From: Anaerolineales bacterium
GTDB taxonomy: Bacteria > Chloroflexota > Anaerolineae > Anaerolineales > Anaerolineaceae
Assembly (NCBI GenBank): GCA_020060485.1
Contig: JAGVAB010000175.1
Coordinates: forward strand, 1-23,692
Direction of reading: 5' to 3'
DNA: 23,692 bases
The position numbers and the translations under genes were made by a program. This document shows, in pieces, positions 1 through 7,683 of the stretch; within the stretch, counting starts at the first letter, position 1, and every line of letters starts with the position of its first letter. A model generated the notes under the pieces. The model searched no databases. It was not told the DNA's origin and saw only the letters and a list, made by a program, of their open reading frames with translations.

Positions 1-304
1 AGCGGCGAAGCCGCTGCTCAACACCGCACAAAAAGCTCCCCTTCCCGCAGAAGAATGCATTGGGATACGTCACGCAAGCAGCGGGGAGGGGAGTTCGAGG
101 GGTGGGGTGAATAAACCCTGGTGATGCACAGACTGTCTTTCGTCCGGCCTCGTGCCATCAATAAAAGAAACAAATGGAAAATTAACTTTGAGAAAGCCAT
201 GTTGGCAGGGATGAAATGAGTCGAGGAAAGGATGTTTCTCTGGTAGAATTTGAATCTATTGGTTTGGACGTCATTTTACAGATCATCGAGATTGATTATC
301 AACC
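1..304. repeat. Left-edge intergenic region with two inverted repeats
   Basis: No gene is supported here; short ORFs in this stretch have no recognisable content. Bases 1-15 form a small hairpin (AGCGGC / GCCGCT around GAA). Bases 36-48 (CTCCCCTTCCCGC) pair with 81-93 (GCGGGGAGGGGAG) as a 13-bp stem with one G-T pair and a 32-nt loop. Neither is followed by a T-tract, so they look like intergenic palindromic repeats and not intrinsic terminators. The following 200 bases hold no convincing promoter for the next gene. Confidence 0.5.
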
Positions 305-3300
305 ATGAATTCCTCTCACATGATTCCGCCTCGGGGTACGGGCGAATTACAGGCCAGCACGAGTCAATTGCGCAGCATCATCGGCGCTTTGCCGGATGCT
401 GCTTTTGTGGTGGACCAGGACGGTCTGGTCTGTTTTGTCAATCCGGCAGCGCTGGATCTGTTTAACCTGCCTGCTGTTGAACTTCTGGAGAAGCCCTTTG
501 CCTTTTCGGTGAACCCCGGTGAGGTCAAGCAGATCCAGATCACCCGCCCGCGCATCAAGAATGTGGTAGCCGAGATGCGCGCAGTTGAGACCGTATGGGC
601 GGGCAGGAAGGCCTTCCTGGTTTTGTTGCGGGACATCACTGAACAACTTGCCATTGAGCAGGCTCTGGGTCAGAGCGAGGAACGCAGCCGGGTTCTGTTG
701 CAAGCTTTTCCGGATACAATCTATCTGTTTAATTCCGAAGGTTCCTATGTGGGTTACCATGCGCATGATCCTGCTTTGATGTTTGCTCCCCCTTCCCGTT
801 TTTTGGGACGCAAACAGGTGGATGTCATGCCGCCTGAGCATATGAAGATCTGGCAGCCACTGTTTGATAAAGCACTGCAAACCGGGCAGGTTCAAACCCT
901 GGAATATTTGTTGGATGTCATCGGCGAACCCCACTATTTTGAAGAGCGCCTGGTGGCGTATGATAAGCAAAATGTGCTGTCTTTGGTGCGCGATATCACC
1001 AGCCGCAAACATATTGAGGAAGCTTCCCGCCGCTACAGCGCCACGTTGTGGGCGATCAGCCTGGCGGCCGGGGAATTCATGCAGGAGGACTACAGTCCGC
1101 TGACCATTCAGAACATGCTGGAGCGTTTGGGACGGGCATCTGAAGTCAGCCGGGTCTATATTTTCCAGAACCAGTACCAGGGCGGCGAGGTGCGCAGTTA
1201 CCGGTTGGCCTATGAATGGACTGCGGATAATGCCTTGGCGCGGCTGGGAAATCCTGCCCTGGAAGAATTTCCGATGATGCCGCTGCTGGCGGAAACGATG
1301 GCAAAGGGCAAGGTTGTCTTTGGCCACGTGCGCGATTTTACAGCCGATGAGCGCAAACAATTTGAACCACAGGGGATAAAATCCATTTTGTCTGTGCCGA
1401 TCTTTGACGGGGAAAAATGGTGGGGCTTTATCGGTTTCAATCAATGTGATCATGAGCGCAACTGGTCCGAGATTGAGATCGGCTCACTACGCACGGCGGC
1501 CGGCATCATCAGCGCTGCCATCCAGCACATGGAATTCGAACAGGCCTTGCGTGAAAGCGAAGAGCGCTATCGCGGCATTGTGGAAGACCAGACCGAATTC
1601 ATTGCCCGCTGGCAGCCAGACGGCACCATCACTTTTGTCAATGATGCGTTTTGCCGTTACTTCGGCGGCGCCAGAGAGGACTGGGTCGGCAAGCACATTC
1701 AGAAAAATATTTATCCGGATGATCTCCCCGGCTCTCAGGCTTATGGCAAGAGTTTGCTCGAGGAAACCTTTAGCGGTTCACATGAACACCGCAATATTGA
1801 TCGCAATGGCGAGGTGCGCTGGTGCCAATGGCGTGATCGGGTGATCCCCGATCCCTCGGGCAACATTCTTGAGGTGCAGTCGGTAGGCCGGGACATTCAC
1901 GAGGCCCGTCTGCGGGCCCGCGAACAGGAGGGTATCGCGGTCATCGCGGCTGCTTTGCGCGGCGTCCCCACCCGCCTGGAAACGCTGCGTGTTATTGTTG
2001 ATAAATTGTTGGAATTGCTGGACGCCCAGGGCGTGGCGGTGGCGTTTACCAGCCCGGATATGCAGCAATTGACATTTGAACTGGGCAACGGTCAGTTGAA
2101 GGATCTGGTGGGCAGAACCATTTCGCAGGAGGAGATCTGGCAGCAATCCTCCATTCATCCTGGCAGACAATATGTCAACGATGATGATCCCGCCTTGCAC
2201 GCGCAATCCCTTTCAGCCTCGTCCGCACCGGCCTGGACCGGGCTGTTGGTGCCGCTGGAAGTGGAAGAACTCGCCATCGGTGCGGTATTGGTGATCAAGC
2301 AGCACAGGATCAACGAGGATGAAGAGCGTATTTTGAGATCTGTAGCTAATATTGCCGCCAGCGCAGTGCACCGCGCCACGCTTTATGAAGAGACCCAGCG
2401 CCGTCTGGAACGGGTGACTGCCTTGCGCACCCTCAACCTGGCAGTGAGCGGCAATATTGATCTGAAGGTTTCGCTGGAGGTTTTGCTGGATCAGGTGACG
2501 GAACATCTGGGGGTGGATGCCGCCGATGTGCTGGTGCTGGACCCGAAAACCCAGACCCTTTTGTACACGCTGGGACTCGGTTTTTGGACAAGGACAGTTG
2601 AAGACACCTATTTGAATCTGGGCGGCGGCCTGGCCGGGCAGGCTGTTCTGGAACGACGCATTGTGCAGGTGCATGATCTGCAGGAAGTTGTTCTTAAAAA
2701 CCCGGAATGGGCCGGGATGATCCAAAAGGAGAAATTTACTTCTTACCTTGCCCTGCCTTTGATCGCCAAAGGTCAGGTCAAAGGAGTTTTGGAGATTTTC
2801 AGCCGTCAGCAGACCCGGCACGATACGGAATGGCTGGAATTTATGGAAGCCCTGGCGGCAGATGCAGCTATGGCGATCGACCATGCCGAGCTGTTCGGTG
2901 AGTTGCAGCGCTCCAACGACGAATTGACTGTGGCCTATGATGCGACCATTTGGGGCTGGTCCAAGGCCCTGGAATTGAGGGATCAGGAAACCCAGGGACA
3001 TTCCGAGCGCGTGGTGGAGTTGACCGTTCTTCTGGCGCGCCGCATGGGAATGATGGAAAGCGACATGCCTTTGCTGCGCCGCGGCGCAATTTTGCATGAT
3101 ATTGGCAAGATGGGGGTTCCCGATTCGATCCTGCTCAAGCCTGGCCCGTTGATGGCAGAGGAACGTGCCATCATGCGCCGCCACCCGGAATTTGCCCATC
3201 AAATGCTTTCAGCCATTCCCTTCTTGCAGGACGCTCTGGATATTCCCTATTGCCACCACGAACGCTGGGACGGTAAAGGCTACCCGCGCGGCCTGCAAGG

Positions 3301-3499
3301 GGAAGAGATTCCCCTGGCGGCGCGCATCTTTGCCGTGGTGGATGTTTGGGACGCCCTGGTCTCAGACCGCCCTTACCGGCAGGCCTGGGCCAAGGAAAAG
3401 GCATTCAACTATATCAAGATGCAGGCCAGTAAATTATTCGACCCGCGTGTGGTGGCAGAATTTCTGGATGTGATGACAAAAGAAAAAGACAAATGGTGA
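305..3499 (+). CDS. Multi-sensor PAS/GAF HD-GYP cyclic-di-GMP phosphodiesterase
   Basis: A 1064-residue cytoplasmic signalling protein with no obvious membrane segment. Order of domains, read from the sequence: PAS about 15-120, PAS about 125-240, GAF about 250-410, PAS about 420-540 (starts ESEERYRGIVEDQ), GAF about 545-690, GAF about 700-870, HD-GYP about 880-1060. The HD pair is H931-D932 in LHDIGKMGVPDS and the signature GYP is 992-994 in HHERWDGKGYPRG, so the metal site and the GYP motif are both intact. Active HD-GYP domains hydrolyse c-di-GMP; the PAS and GAF domains presumably sense ligands, redox state or light, but no ligand can be named. The ATG at 305 is the only reasonable start because a stop codon lies in frame at 293; the ribosome binding site is weak. 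It is monocistronic, with a terminator about 45 bases downstream. Confidence 0.95.
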   Translation: MNSSHMIPPRGTGELQASTSQLRSIIGALPDAAFVVDQDGLVCFVNPAALDLFNLPAVELLEKPFAFSVNPGEVKQIQITRPRIKNVVAEMRAVETVWAGRKAFLVLLRDITEQLAIEQALGQSEERSRVLLQAFPDTIYLFNSEGSYVGYHAHDPALMFAPPSRFLGRKQVDVMPPEHMKIWQPLFDKALQTGQVQTLEYLLDVIGEPHYFEERLVAYDKQNVLSLVRDITSRKHIEEASRRYSATLWAISLAAGEFMQEDYSPLTIQNMLERLGRASEVSRVYIFQNQYQGGEVRSYRLAYEWTADNALARLGNPALEEFPMMPLLAETMAKGKVVFGHVRDFTADERKQFEPQGIKSILSVPIFDGEKWWGFIGFNQCDHERNWSEIEIGSLRTAAGIISAAIQHMEFEQALRESEERYRGIVEDQTEFIARWQPDGTITFVNDAFCRYFGGAREDWVGKHIQKNIYPDDLPGSQAYGKSLLEETFSGSHEHRNIDRNGEVRWCQWRDRVIPDPSGNILEVQSVGRDIHEARLRAREQEGIAVIAAALRGVPTRLETLRVIVDKLLELLDAQGVAVAFTSPDMQQLTFELGNGQLKDLVGRTISQEEIWQQSSIHPGRQYVNDDDPALHAQSLSASSAPAWTGLLVPLEVEELAIGAVLVIKQHRINEDEERILRSVANIAASAVHRATLYEETQRRLERVTALRTLNLAVSGNIDLKVSLEVLLDQVTEHLGVDAADVLVLDPKTQTLLYTLGLGFWTRTVEDTYLNLGGGLAGQAVLERRIVQVHDLQEVVLKNPEWAGMIQKEKFTSYLALPLIAKGQVKGVLEIFSRQQTRHDTEWLEFMEALAADAAMAIDHAELFGELQRSNDELTVAYDATIWGWSKALELRDQETQGHSERVVELTVLLARRMGMMESDMPLLRRGAILHDIGKMGVPDSILLKPGPLMAEERAIMRRHPEFAHQMLSAIPFLQDALDIPYCHHERWDGKGYPRGLQGEEIPLAARIFAVVDVWDALVSDRPYRQAWAKEKAFNYIKMQASKLFDPRVVAEFLDVMTKEKDKW

Positions 3500-3542
3500 A
3501 CCATCGCCAGCTTGAGAAAAAATATTTCAATGGGATGATATT

Positions 3543-3568
3543 TGCCGGCAACACCGGCATTTTTGTTT
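3543..3568 (+). terminator. Intrinsic terminator of the HD-GYP gene
   Basis: TGCCGG (3543-3548) and CCGGCA (3554-3559) form a 6-bp GC-rich stem with a 5-nt loop, followed at once by TTTTTGTTT. This is a classical Rho-independent terminator on the plus strand, 44 bases after the stop codon. Confidence 0.8.
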
Positions 3569-3630
3569 AATCAAACCGAGCACTGAGCTTGTAGCATCCC
3601 CGTATGGGGGTCGAAGTGGCCGGTTTGATT
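3569..3630. repeat. Palindromic intergenic repeat with a nested hairpin
   Basis: AATCAAACCG (3569-3578) and CGGTTTGATT (3621-3630) are perfect inverted repeats. Between them lies CGAGCACTGAGCTTGT, then a small CCCCGTATGGGG hairpin, then TCGAAGTGG. The two flanking halves joined together match, in reverse complement, the core of the 92-bp tandem repeats near 18.7 kb (GCCCTTCGACAGGCTCAGGGC), so this looks like a member of the same repeat family interrupted by about 19 bases. Confidence 0.55.
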
Positions 3631-3724
3631 TAAAGAGCGGAGTGTCTGTTGGAAATGGATGTGCGGCGGCTGCAACTTTTTGGCAAGGTCTGCGTATTAA
3701 TAGTAAGAAAACAGGAGGCTAAAA

Positions 3725-3982
3725 ATGGAAAAACGAAAATTGTATCGCAGTGAATCAGATCGTATGCTGGGCGGTGTGTGCGGCGGCCTGGGCGATTATC
3801 TGGATGTGGATTCGACATTGGTTCGGATCATTTTTGTGGCCCTGGCTTTGATGGGCGGCCCGGGTATCCTGATGTATTTGATCCTGCTGCTGGTCGTGCC
3901 GTCAGAAGCGGTGCTCACGTCCACCAGGTCAAAAGTTGTGGACGCAGCCGTAGAGGAAACTGAAATTCCCCCCGAAGGCTAA
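3725..3982 (+). CDS. PspC-domain small membrane protein
   Basis: An 85-residue protein made almost entirely of one PspC domain: basic N-terminus (MEKRKLYRSESDRMLGG), the typical GGVCGGLGDYLDVD turn, then a hydrophobic segment at about residues 35-60 that includes MGGPGILMYLILLLVVP. PspC domains are found in the phage-shock envelope-stress system and as stand-alone proteins in many bacteria; the exact role of the stand-alone form is unclear. A strong ribosome binding site (AGGAGG, 3713-3718) sits 6 bases before the ATG and fixes the start. The gene stands alone between two terminators; no pspA or pspB is nearby. Confidence 0.9.
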   Translation: MEKRKLYRSESDRMLGGVCGGLGDYLDVDSTLVRIIFVALALMGGPGILMYLILLLVVPSEAVLTSTRSKVVDAAVEETEIPPEG

Positions 3983-4006
3983 AAGCAGGTTTGGATCAAA
4001 TTTACA

Positions 4007-4033
4007 GGGGCTGTCTCGAAAGATGACAGCCCC
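4007..4033. terminator. Hairpin between convergent genes
   Basis: GGGGCTGTC (4007-4015) pairs perfectly with GACAGCCCC (4025-4033) across a 9-nt loop. It lies between the plus-strand PspC gene and the minus-strand small protein gene that ends at 4058, so it probably stops transcription from both sides. The T-rich stretch (GTTTTAAA) is only loosely placed on the plus side. Confidence 0.6.
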
Positions 4034-4057
4034 CATGCGTTTTAAACTGGTTTGCGA

Positions 4058-4315
4058 TTAGCGCCCAAAGTTCTTTTTCTGTCCGGCCAGGCGCCAGTGA
4101 TTGACGATCGTGTTCAGTTCAACAGTGGCCAGCACCTTGTTCTTGCTGCCTTCCGGCGCCTCAGTCAATTTTTGGCGAATCTCTTCGGCAATCTCTTCTG
4201 TCAGGCCAGTGTCTTGAATGGTTTCTGTCCATTTTTTCTTGTCTTCTTCGGCCAACGGCATTTTCTTGATCAGTTTGACCAACTGCCGTTCCTCTGCTTT
4301 GATCTTGTAAGCCAT
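4058..4315 (-). CDS. Small charged helical protein of unknown function
   Basis: An 85-residue soluble protein rich in Lys, Glu and Ala, without Cys, signal peptide or membrane segment; it looks all-alpha. I do not recognise the family. The start is set by a very good ribosome binding site (AAGGAGG, 7 bases before the ATG at 4315). The reading frame continues upstream to a far earlier ATG inside the ASCH gene, but that extension reads like noncoding sequence. It lies 43 bases downstream of the ASCH gene on the same strand, so the two may be cotranscribed. Confidence 0.75.
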   Translation of the reverse strand: MAYKIKAEERQLVKLIKKMPLAEEDKKKWTETIQDTGLTEEIAEEIRQKLTEAPEGSKNKVLATVELNTIVNHWRLAGQKKNFGR

Positions 4316-4358
4316 GCTTACCTCCTTGAATTGGTTTTTCGTTTGCTTCTGTTGGGTC

Positions 4359-4838
4359 TTATGATCCGCTGATCTCAGGGAAAACAACCCGGAAGCGTTC
4401 GCATACCACGGGCATATCTGCCCGGGACTGGTGTCCGATGGCAGCCATCTCCCGGCTGAAATAGTCCCAGTGTACCTCCCGCCACCAGGCCAGGCTGCGA
4501 TCTCCTTCACCTTCATCATAGGCAAATTGGGCATCCACCTGGTCGAATGGTTTGATCTCCACTTGCAGGGTTTCGATCAGGCACACGGGTTCTTGCTGCC
4601 AGTTGATGATGATGCTCAAATCGCCCGATTGGGGAATAGCTTCCCCTTCGGCCTGGTAACTCCACAGGGCGCCGGCGGTAGCCTGCTTGATGCCTTTACG
4701 GGTCAGCTCTGCCAGGGCGTTGGCCGAGGCTTCATTGTCGGTGAAATGCCAGTATTGCGGCAGTATCTCTGGCTTGTTCACATCGGGCGGCAGGCTGTCC
4801 AGATAGGCCTGCCAAAAAGCCTGGATCGCTTGGTTCAT
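4359..4838 (-). CDS. ASCH-domain protein (YhfF-like)
   Basis: A 159-residue protein covering essentially a single ASCH domain, a beta-barrel fold related to PUA domains that is thought to bind RNA or nucleotides. Recognisable parts are the N-terminal helix (FWQAYLDSLP), the ASANALAELTRKGIKQATA stretch, the central strand CLIETLQVEIKPFDQV and the diagnostic EGDRSLAWWREVHWDYF block near residues 110-126. Substrate unknown. A moderate ribosome binding site (AGAGGA) precedes the ATG. A TATAAT box lies 33-38 bases upstream on the same strand. Confidence 0.85.
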   Translation of the reverse strand: MNQAIQAFWQAYLDSLPPDVNKPEILPQYWHFTDNEASANALAELTRKGIKQATAGALWSYQAEGEAIPQSGDLSIIINWQQEPVCLIETLQVEIKPFDQVDAQFAYDEGEGDRSLAWWREVHWDYFSREMAAIGHQSRADMPVVCERFRVVFPEISGS

Positions 4839-4870
4839 TGGTCCTCTTTGATCAATGTATTGTATGAGTG

Positions 4871-4876
4871 ATTATA
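4871..4876 (-). promoter_or_regulatory. Candidate -10 box of the ASCH gene
   Basis: Reads TATAAT on the minus strand, 33 bases before the ASCH start codon, which would give a leader of about 27 bases. No good -35 hexamer is visible 16-18 bases further upstream, so support comes from the -10 box and its position only. Confidence 0.4.
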
Positions 4877-4880
4877 CTGC

Positions 4881-5101
4881 ATGGTTTGGGACGACGCTTC
4901 CATGTTTTTGGGTTTGATCGTTTCTGCCGGGATGGGGTTTATCGCCTTGTCCCCGGTAAGAGAATCATCTTGGTGTTTATCATTGCCCAAGCCAGCATGA
5001 TGAGGATCGGATTAGGAACGGGGTTTGCAACGGCATATCAACTTCAGCAATTGAGAGAAGCGTTTGTTAGATTTGCTGAGTCACACAATCTGCTAAAATA
5101 G
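4881..5101 (+). pseudogene. Possible small membrane protein split by a frameshift
   Basis: Between the ASCH gene and the DUF2871 gene no intact gene is obvious. One frame starting at ATG 4881 reads MVWDDASMFLGLIVSAGMGFI and ends soon after the run CCCC at 4951-4954. The next frame from that point reads GKRIILVFIIAQASMMRIGL and continues as a plausible amphipathic helix (YQLQQLREAFVRFAESHNLLK) to the stop at 5101. Inserting one base at the C-run would join them into a 73-residue protein with two hydrophobic segments. I do not recognise a family, there is no good ribosome binding site, and the whole stretch may be noncoding. Confidence 0.25.
5073..5099 (+). promoter_or_regulatory. Weak promoter candidate for the DUF2871 gene
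   Basis: TTGCTG (5073-5078) and TAAAAT (5094-5099) are spaced by 15 bases, shorter than ideal. The -10-like box is 37 bases before the ATG at 5136, and an AGAGG ribosome binding site follows. Position is sensible; sequence match is modest. Confidence 0.3.
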
Positions 5102-5135
5102 TGCTGTAGATTCGATTCTCAATAAAGAGGTAATG

Positions 5136-5533
5136 ATGAAAGCTTTATATCGCGGCGCAATGTTCTATACGATCGCTGGCCTGTTTTTTGGCGTGTTTTA
5201 TCGCGAGTTCACGAAATGCAGGGGTTTACCGGCAAGACAATGCTCTCCATCCTGCATGTGCACACTCTGACCCTGGGATTGTTGTTCTTCCTGATCCTGA
5301 TGCTGATGGAAAAGCAGTTCACCCTGACGGCAGCCAAACGTTTCAAGGGCTGGTTCATTACCTATAACGTTGCCCTGGTGGGGACGCTGGCTTCCATGCT
5401 GACCCGCGGGGTGATCCAGGTGCTGGGCACGGACATCAGCGGGTTGAACCATATCGCCGGCACATTTCACACCCTGATGGCCGTAGCTTCGTTGTGGTTC
5501 CTGGTGATGTTGAAGAAGAGGATCTGGGAGTAA
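5136..5533 (+). pseudogene. DUF2871-type membrane protein, frameshifted
   Basis: The N-terminal part starts at ATG 5136 (or 5133 in the same frame) behind an AGAGG ribosome binding site and reads MKALYRGAMFYTIAG, a membrane helix, then GVFYREFTK at 5193-5216. Immediately afterwards the family sequence continues in another frame from 5216 (MQGFTGKTMLSILHVHTLTL) to the stop at 5533. As I remember the DUF2871 family, YREFTK is followed directly by x-GFTGKT, so both halves belong to one protein of about 132 residues with four membrane helices, including the conserved HVHTLTLG and GLNHIAGTFHT histidine-bearing helices. One missing A in the AAA run at 5214-5216 explains the break. This may be a real inactivating mutation or a sequencing error. 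The function of the family is unknown. Confidence 0.75.
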
Positions 5534-5555
5534 AAACAAGGAGAACGATTTCCAC

Positions 5556-6680
5556 ATGACCTTATATATTAAGAAGACCAGTATTATTCTGTTTCTCGTT
5601 TTGAGCGCAGTTCTTGCAGGGTGCAAAGCTTCAACTGTGGTTGAAGAAACTGTGCAGGCAACTGCTCCGTCCACGGCTGCGCTGGTGGAGATCCCGGATA
5701 CTCCTACCCACACCTTACCGCCACCGACGGCCACGCCAATGCCGACGCCGACATTTACTCCTGAGCCGCCGCTTGTTTTGTCAAACTGGGATAGTTTGGA
5801 AGCTGGGGAGTATATTGCCTATGAAATAGGAGAATACCCTGTTGTGGAAGGAATAGGTGTACTTTCTCTTTCTTCAATTCAAGAAGAACGTCTTACTGAT
5901 TTGATTGGTTGGCCTATCACTTCGAATGGTCGCTATATAAAAGTTGGCAAGAGTGTATTGCAAGATTTGGATATAAAAGGGCTTCAAGATACTTTTGTGT
6001 TTTTTGATCTTTGGGAGGTAGAATTTGTTAAAATGCCAATTCCTGAAGATTGCAATGAGAACTGTAGTTGGCTCACAATAAACTCTAATTTGGAGAATGT
6101 GGTTGGGTCATGCAGAAATGATAAGAATGGGCTTCCCGCTTTTCTTATGATGGTGGATGTAGAAAGATCTTCTTGTTCATTACTTACTCAGGAATATGAA
6201 GAACATAATGCTTATAGTTATCCGTCTTGGTCACCTGATGGAAACTGGATAGCATTCTATGAACTTCAGAGCATGTGGCCAGATGAAAAAGTTGATGACG
6301 GGTTATACCTTATGAAGGCAGGTTGTTTGGAAAAACCTGAAACGTGTCAGGGAGTGATCTATGGACCATACAAAATTCCATTCAGCCTGGGGAGCTTTCC
6401 AGTCTGGTCTAAAGATAGCCGCTCTTTGGCAATTGTATCGTACGAAAATAAAACGGTCAGAATATTTGATCTTGCTACTCGTTCGGTTACTAACACTTGG
6501 ATAATGAATATTCCTGATGAAATGATTCAAGTAGATTGGCTAAGTGACGGTAGTCTAATTGTTTCAATATGGAATTCAAATGGTTACGGTCTTATACAAT
6601 ATCATATAGCAACAAAGCAAACAGAGATAATCCCAGTTAATATTGATGGGGCTTTATTGTTCACTTTCACAAAAGAGTAA
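5556..6680 (+). CDS. Lipoprotein with Thr/Pro linker and beta-propeller-like domain
   Basis: A 374-residue exported lipoprotein. Residues 1-22 are a signal peptide with lipobox LAGC, placing the lipidated Cys at 23. Residues about 45-72 are a Thr/Pro-rich linker (TPMPTPTFTPEPP), typical of Chloroflexota surface proteins. The rest contains PD40/TolB-like blade motifs such as YPSWSPDGNWIAFYE near 225 and FPVWSKDSRSLAIVS near 285, suggesting a partial beta-propeller for binding; no catalytic motif is seen. An AAGGAGA site lies 11 bases before the ATG, and the gene follows the DUF2871 remnant by 22 bases. Base use changes sharply inside the gene: the first 80 codons are GC-rich like the surroundings and the remainder is clearly AT-rich. 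Confidence 0.8.
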   Translation: MTLYIKKTSIILFLVLSAVLAGCKASTVVEETVQATAPSTAALVEIPDTPTHTLPPPTATPMPTPTFTPEPPLVLSNWDSLEAGEYIAYEIGEYPVVEGIGVLSLSSIQEERLTDLIGWPITSNGRYIKVGKSVLQDLDIKGLQDTFVFFDLWEVEFVKMPIPEDCNENCSWLTINSNLENVVGSCRNDKNGLPAFLMMVDVERSSCSLLTQEYEEHNAYSYPSWSPDGNWIAFYELQSMWPDEKVDDGLYLMKAGCLEKPETCQGVIYGPYKIPFSLGSFPVWSKDSRSLAIVSYENKTVRIFDLATRSVTNTWIMNIPDEMIQVDWLSDGSLIVSIWNSNGYGLIQYHIATKQTEIIPVNIDGALLFTFTKE

Positions 6681-6689
6681 GGAAAAATT

Positions 6690-7436
6690 TTATTTCGGCG
6701 CCATCATCTTAAACCCGTTATTCAACACAAAATACGTCACGACAGCTGCCAGCCGCCGCAGGATGCCCAGGCGGCTGTTTGTGTAATAGAGGGACTTATC
6801 CCAGCCCTGGGCGGTGTAATGTTCGCAGTCAATGGGTACAAAGACCATGGCGGTGGCTTTCTGCAACTGGTAGCTGGTGAGCTGCTGCAAGTTGGGGCGG
6901 TACTGCGCGGGCGGGTTTTCCAGGTGCCAGAGGAAACTGGCCAATTCCTTATCCGTGACCGGTTTGTTTTCGCTGGCCAGACGGCTGATGATGCCGGTGG
7001 GGTGCATGCCCCAATGGATGGCGATCTTTTGGATGTATTTGAAACCGGCGGTCATCATTGGGCCAGCCGATGTGCCCACCACCAAAACTGGCTTGGAGAC
7101 GACCCGCGGGTCGGGGTGGTGGAACCAGCCGGCAGTGCGGTCGATCAAGGTTTTGATCAGGCTGGATTCGTGGAACATATACACCGGCGTACCGATGATG
7201 AGCGCGTCATGATTGGCAATCTGCTCCATTATTTCAAGCGCCTGGTCATCCTGCCAGCAGTCCTTCTTTTTGACCACGCATACTTCACAGCCTTTGCAGT
7301 GATTGAGCTTGATTTCGCCTAGATTGATAAAGGTGGTTTCAAACCCGCGCTGGGTGAGCTTCTGGCTAATTTCTTCCAGCAGGGCATGGGTGCGTTTCTT
7401 GCGGGGGGAGCTGTTGATCACAAGTATTTTGGTCAT
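6690..7436 (-). CDS. Iron-sulfur flavoprotein-type NAD(P)H oxidoreductase
   Basis: A 248-residue flavodoxin-fold protein. The FMN phosphate-binding loop is at the N-terminus (VINSSPRKKRTHALL, residues 6-20). Cys47, 50, 53 and 60 form C-x2-C-x2-C-x6-C, matching the compact 4Fe-4S motif of the iron-sulfur flavoprotein (Isf) family. The second flavin loop is GTPVYMFHESSLIKTLIDR near residue 82. Such proteins move electrons between reduced cofactors or ferredoxin and acceptors such as oxygen species or quinones; the partner here is not evident. The C-terminal 60 residues are an extension with a hydrophobic end. The gene ends 9 bases from the convergent lipoprotein gene and is transcribed alone. 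Confidence 0.85.
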   Translation of the reverse strand: MTKILVINSSPRKKRTHALLEEISQKLTQRGFETTFINLGEIKLNHCKGCEVCVVKKKDCWQDDQALEIMEQIANHDALIIGTPVYMFHESSLIKTLIDRTAGWFHHPDPRVVSKPVLVVGTSAGPMMTAGFKYIQKIAIHWGMHPTGIISRLASENKPVTDKELASFLWHLENPPAQYRPNLQQLTSYQLQKATAMVFVPIDCEHYTAQGWDKSLYYTNSRLGILRRLAAVVTYFVLNNGFKMMAPK

Positions 7437-7476
7437 GTGCGGATGTCCTTTTGAGAGCGGTTTGCATGATTGGCTG

Positions 7477-7482
7477 ATTATA
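7477..7482 (-). promoter_or_regulatory. Candidate -10 box of the flavoprotein gene
   Basis: A perfect TATAAT on the minus strand, 41 bases before the ATG at 7436, giving a leader of about 33 bases. No convincing -35 hexamer is seen at 17-18 bases. The rest of the 247-base gap up to 7683 holds only a weak hairpin (GGTTCA / TGAACC near 7530-7557). Confidence 0.4.
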
Positions 7483-7683
7483 CCGGAAATGGGCTTGAAA
7501 GGAGGTTTAAAGGATTGTTAACTTTTGGGCAGGTTCAAGTTCGTGTGGCGGGTGAACCTTGAAAAGGGTATCCTCGACAATTGGTGATGACAAGATTTTC
7601 ATGCTTTGCAGTCAAATTGTTTAGAAATCCAGCCTTTCCGAGGGAGATTCTGCCTTATATGAAGAAATGATTGAAAACAGAGA

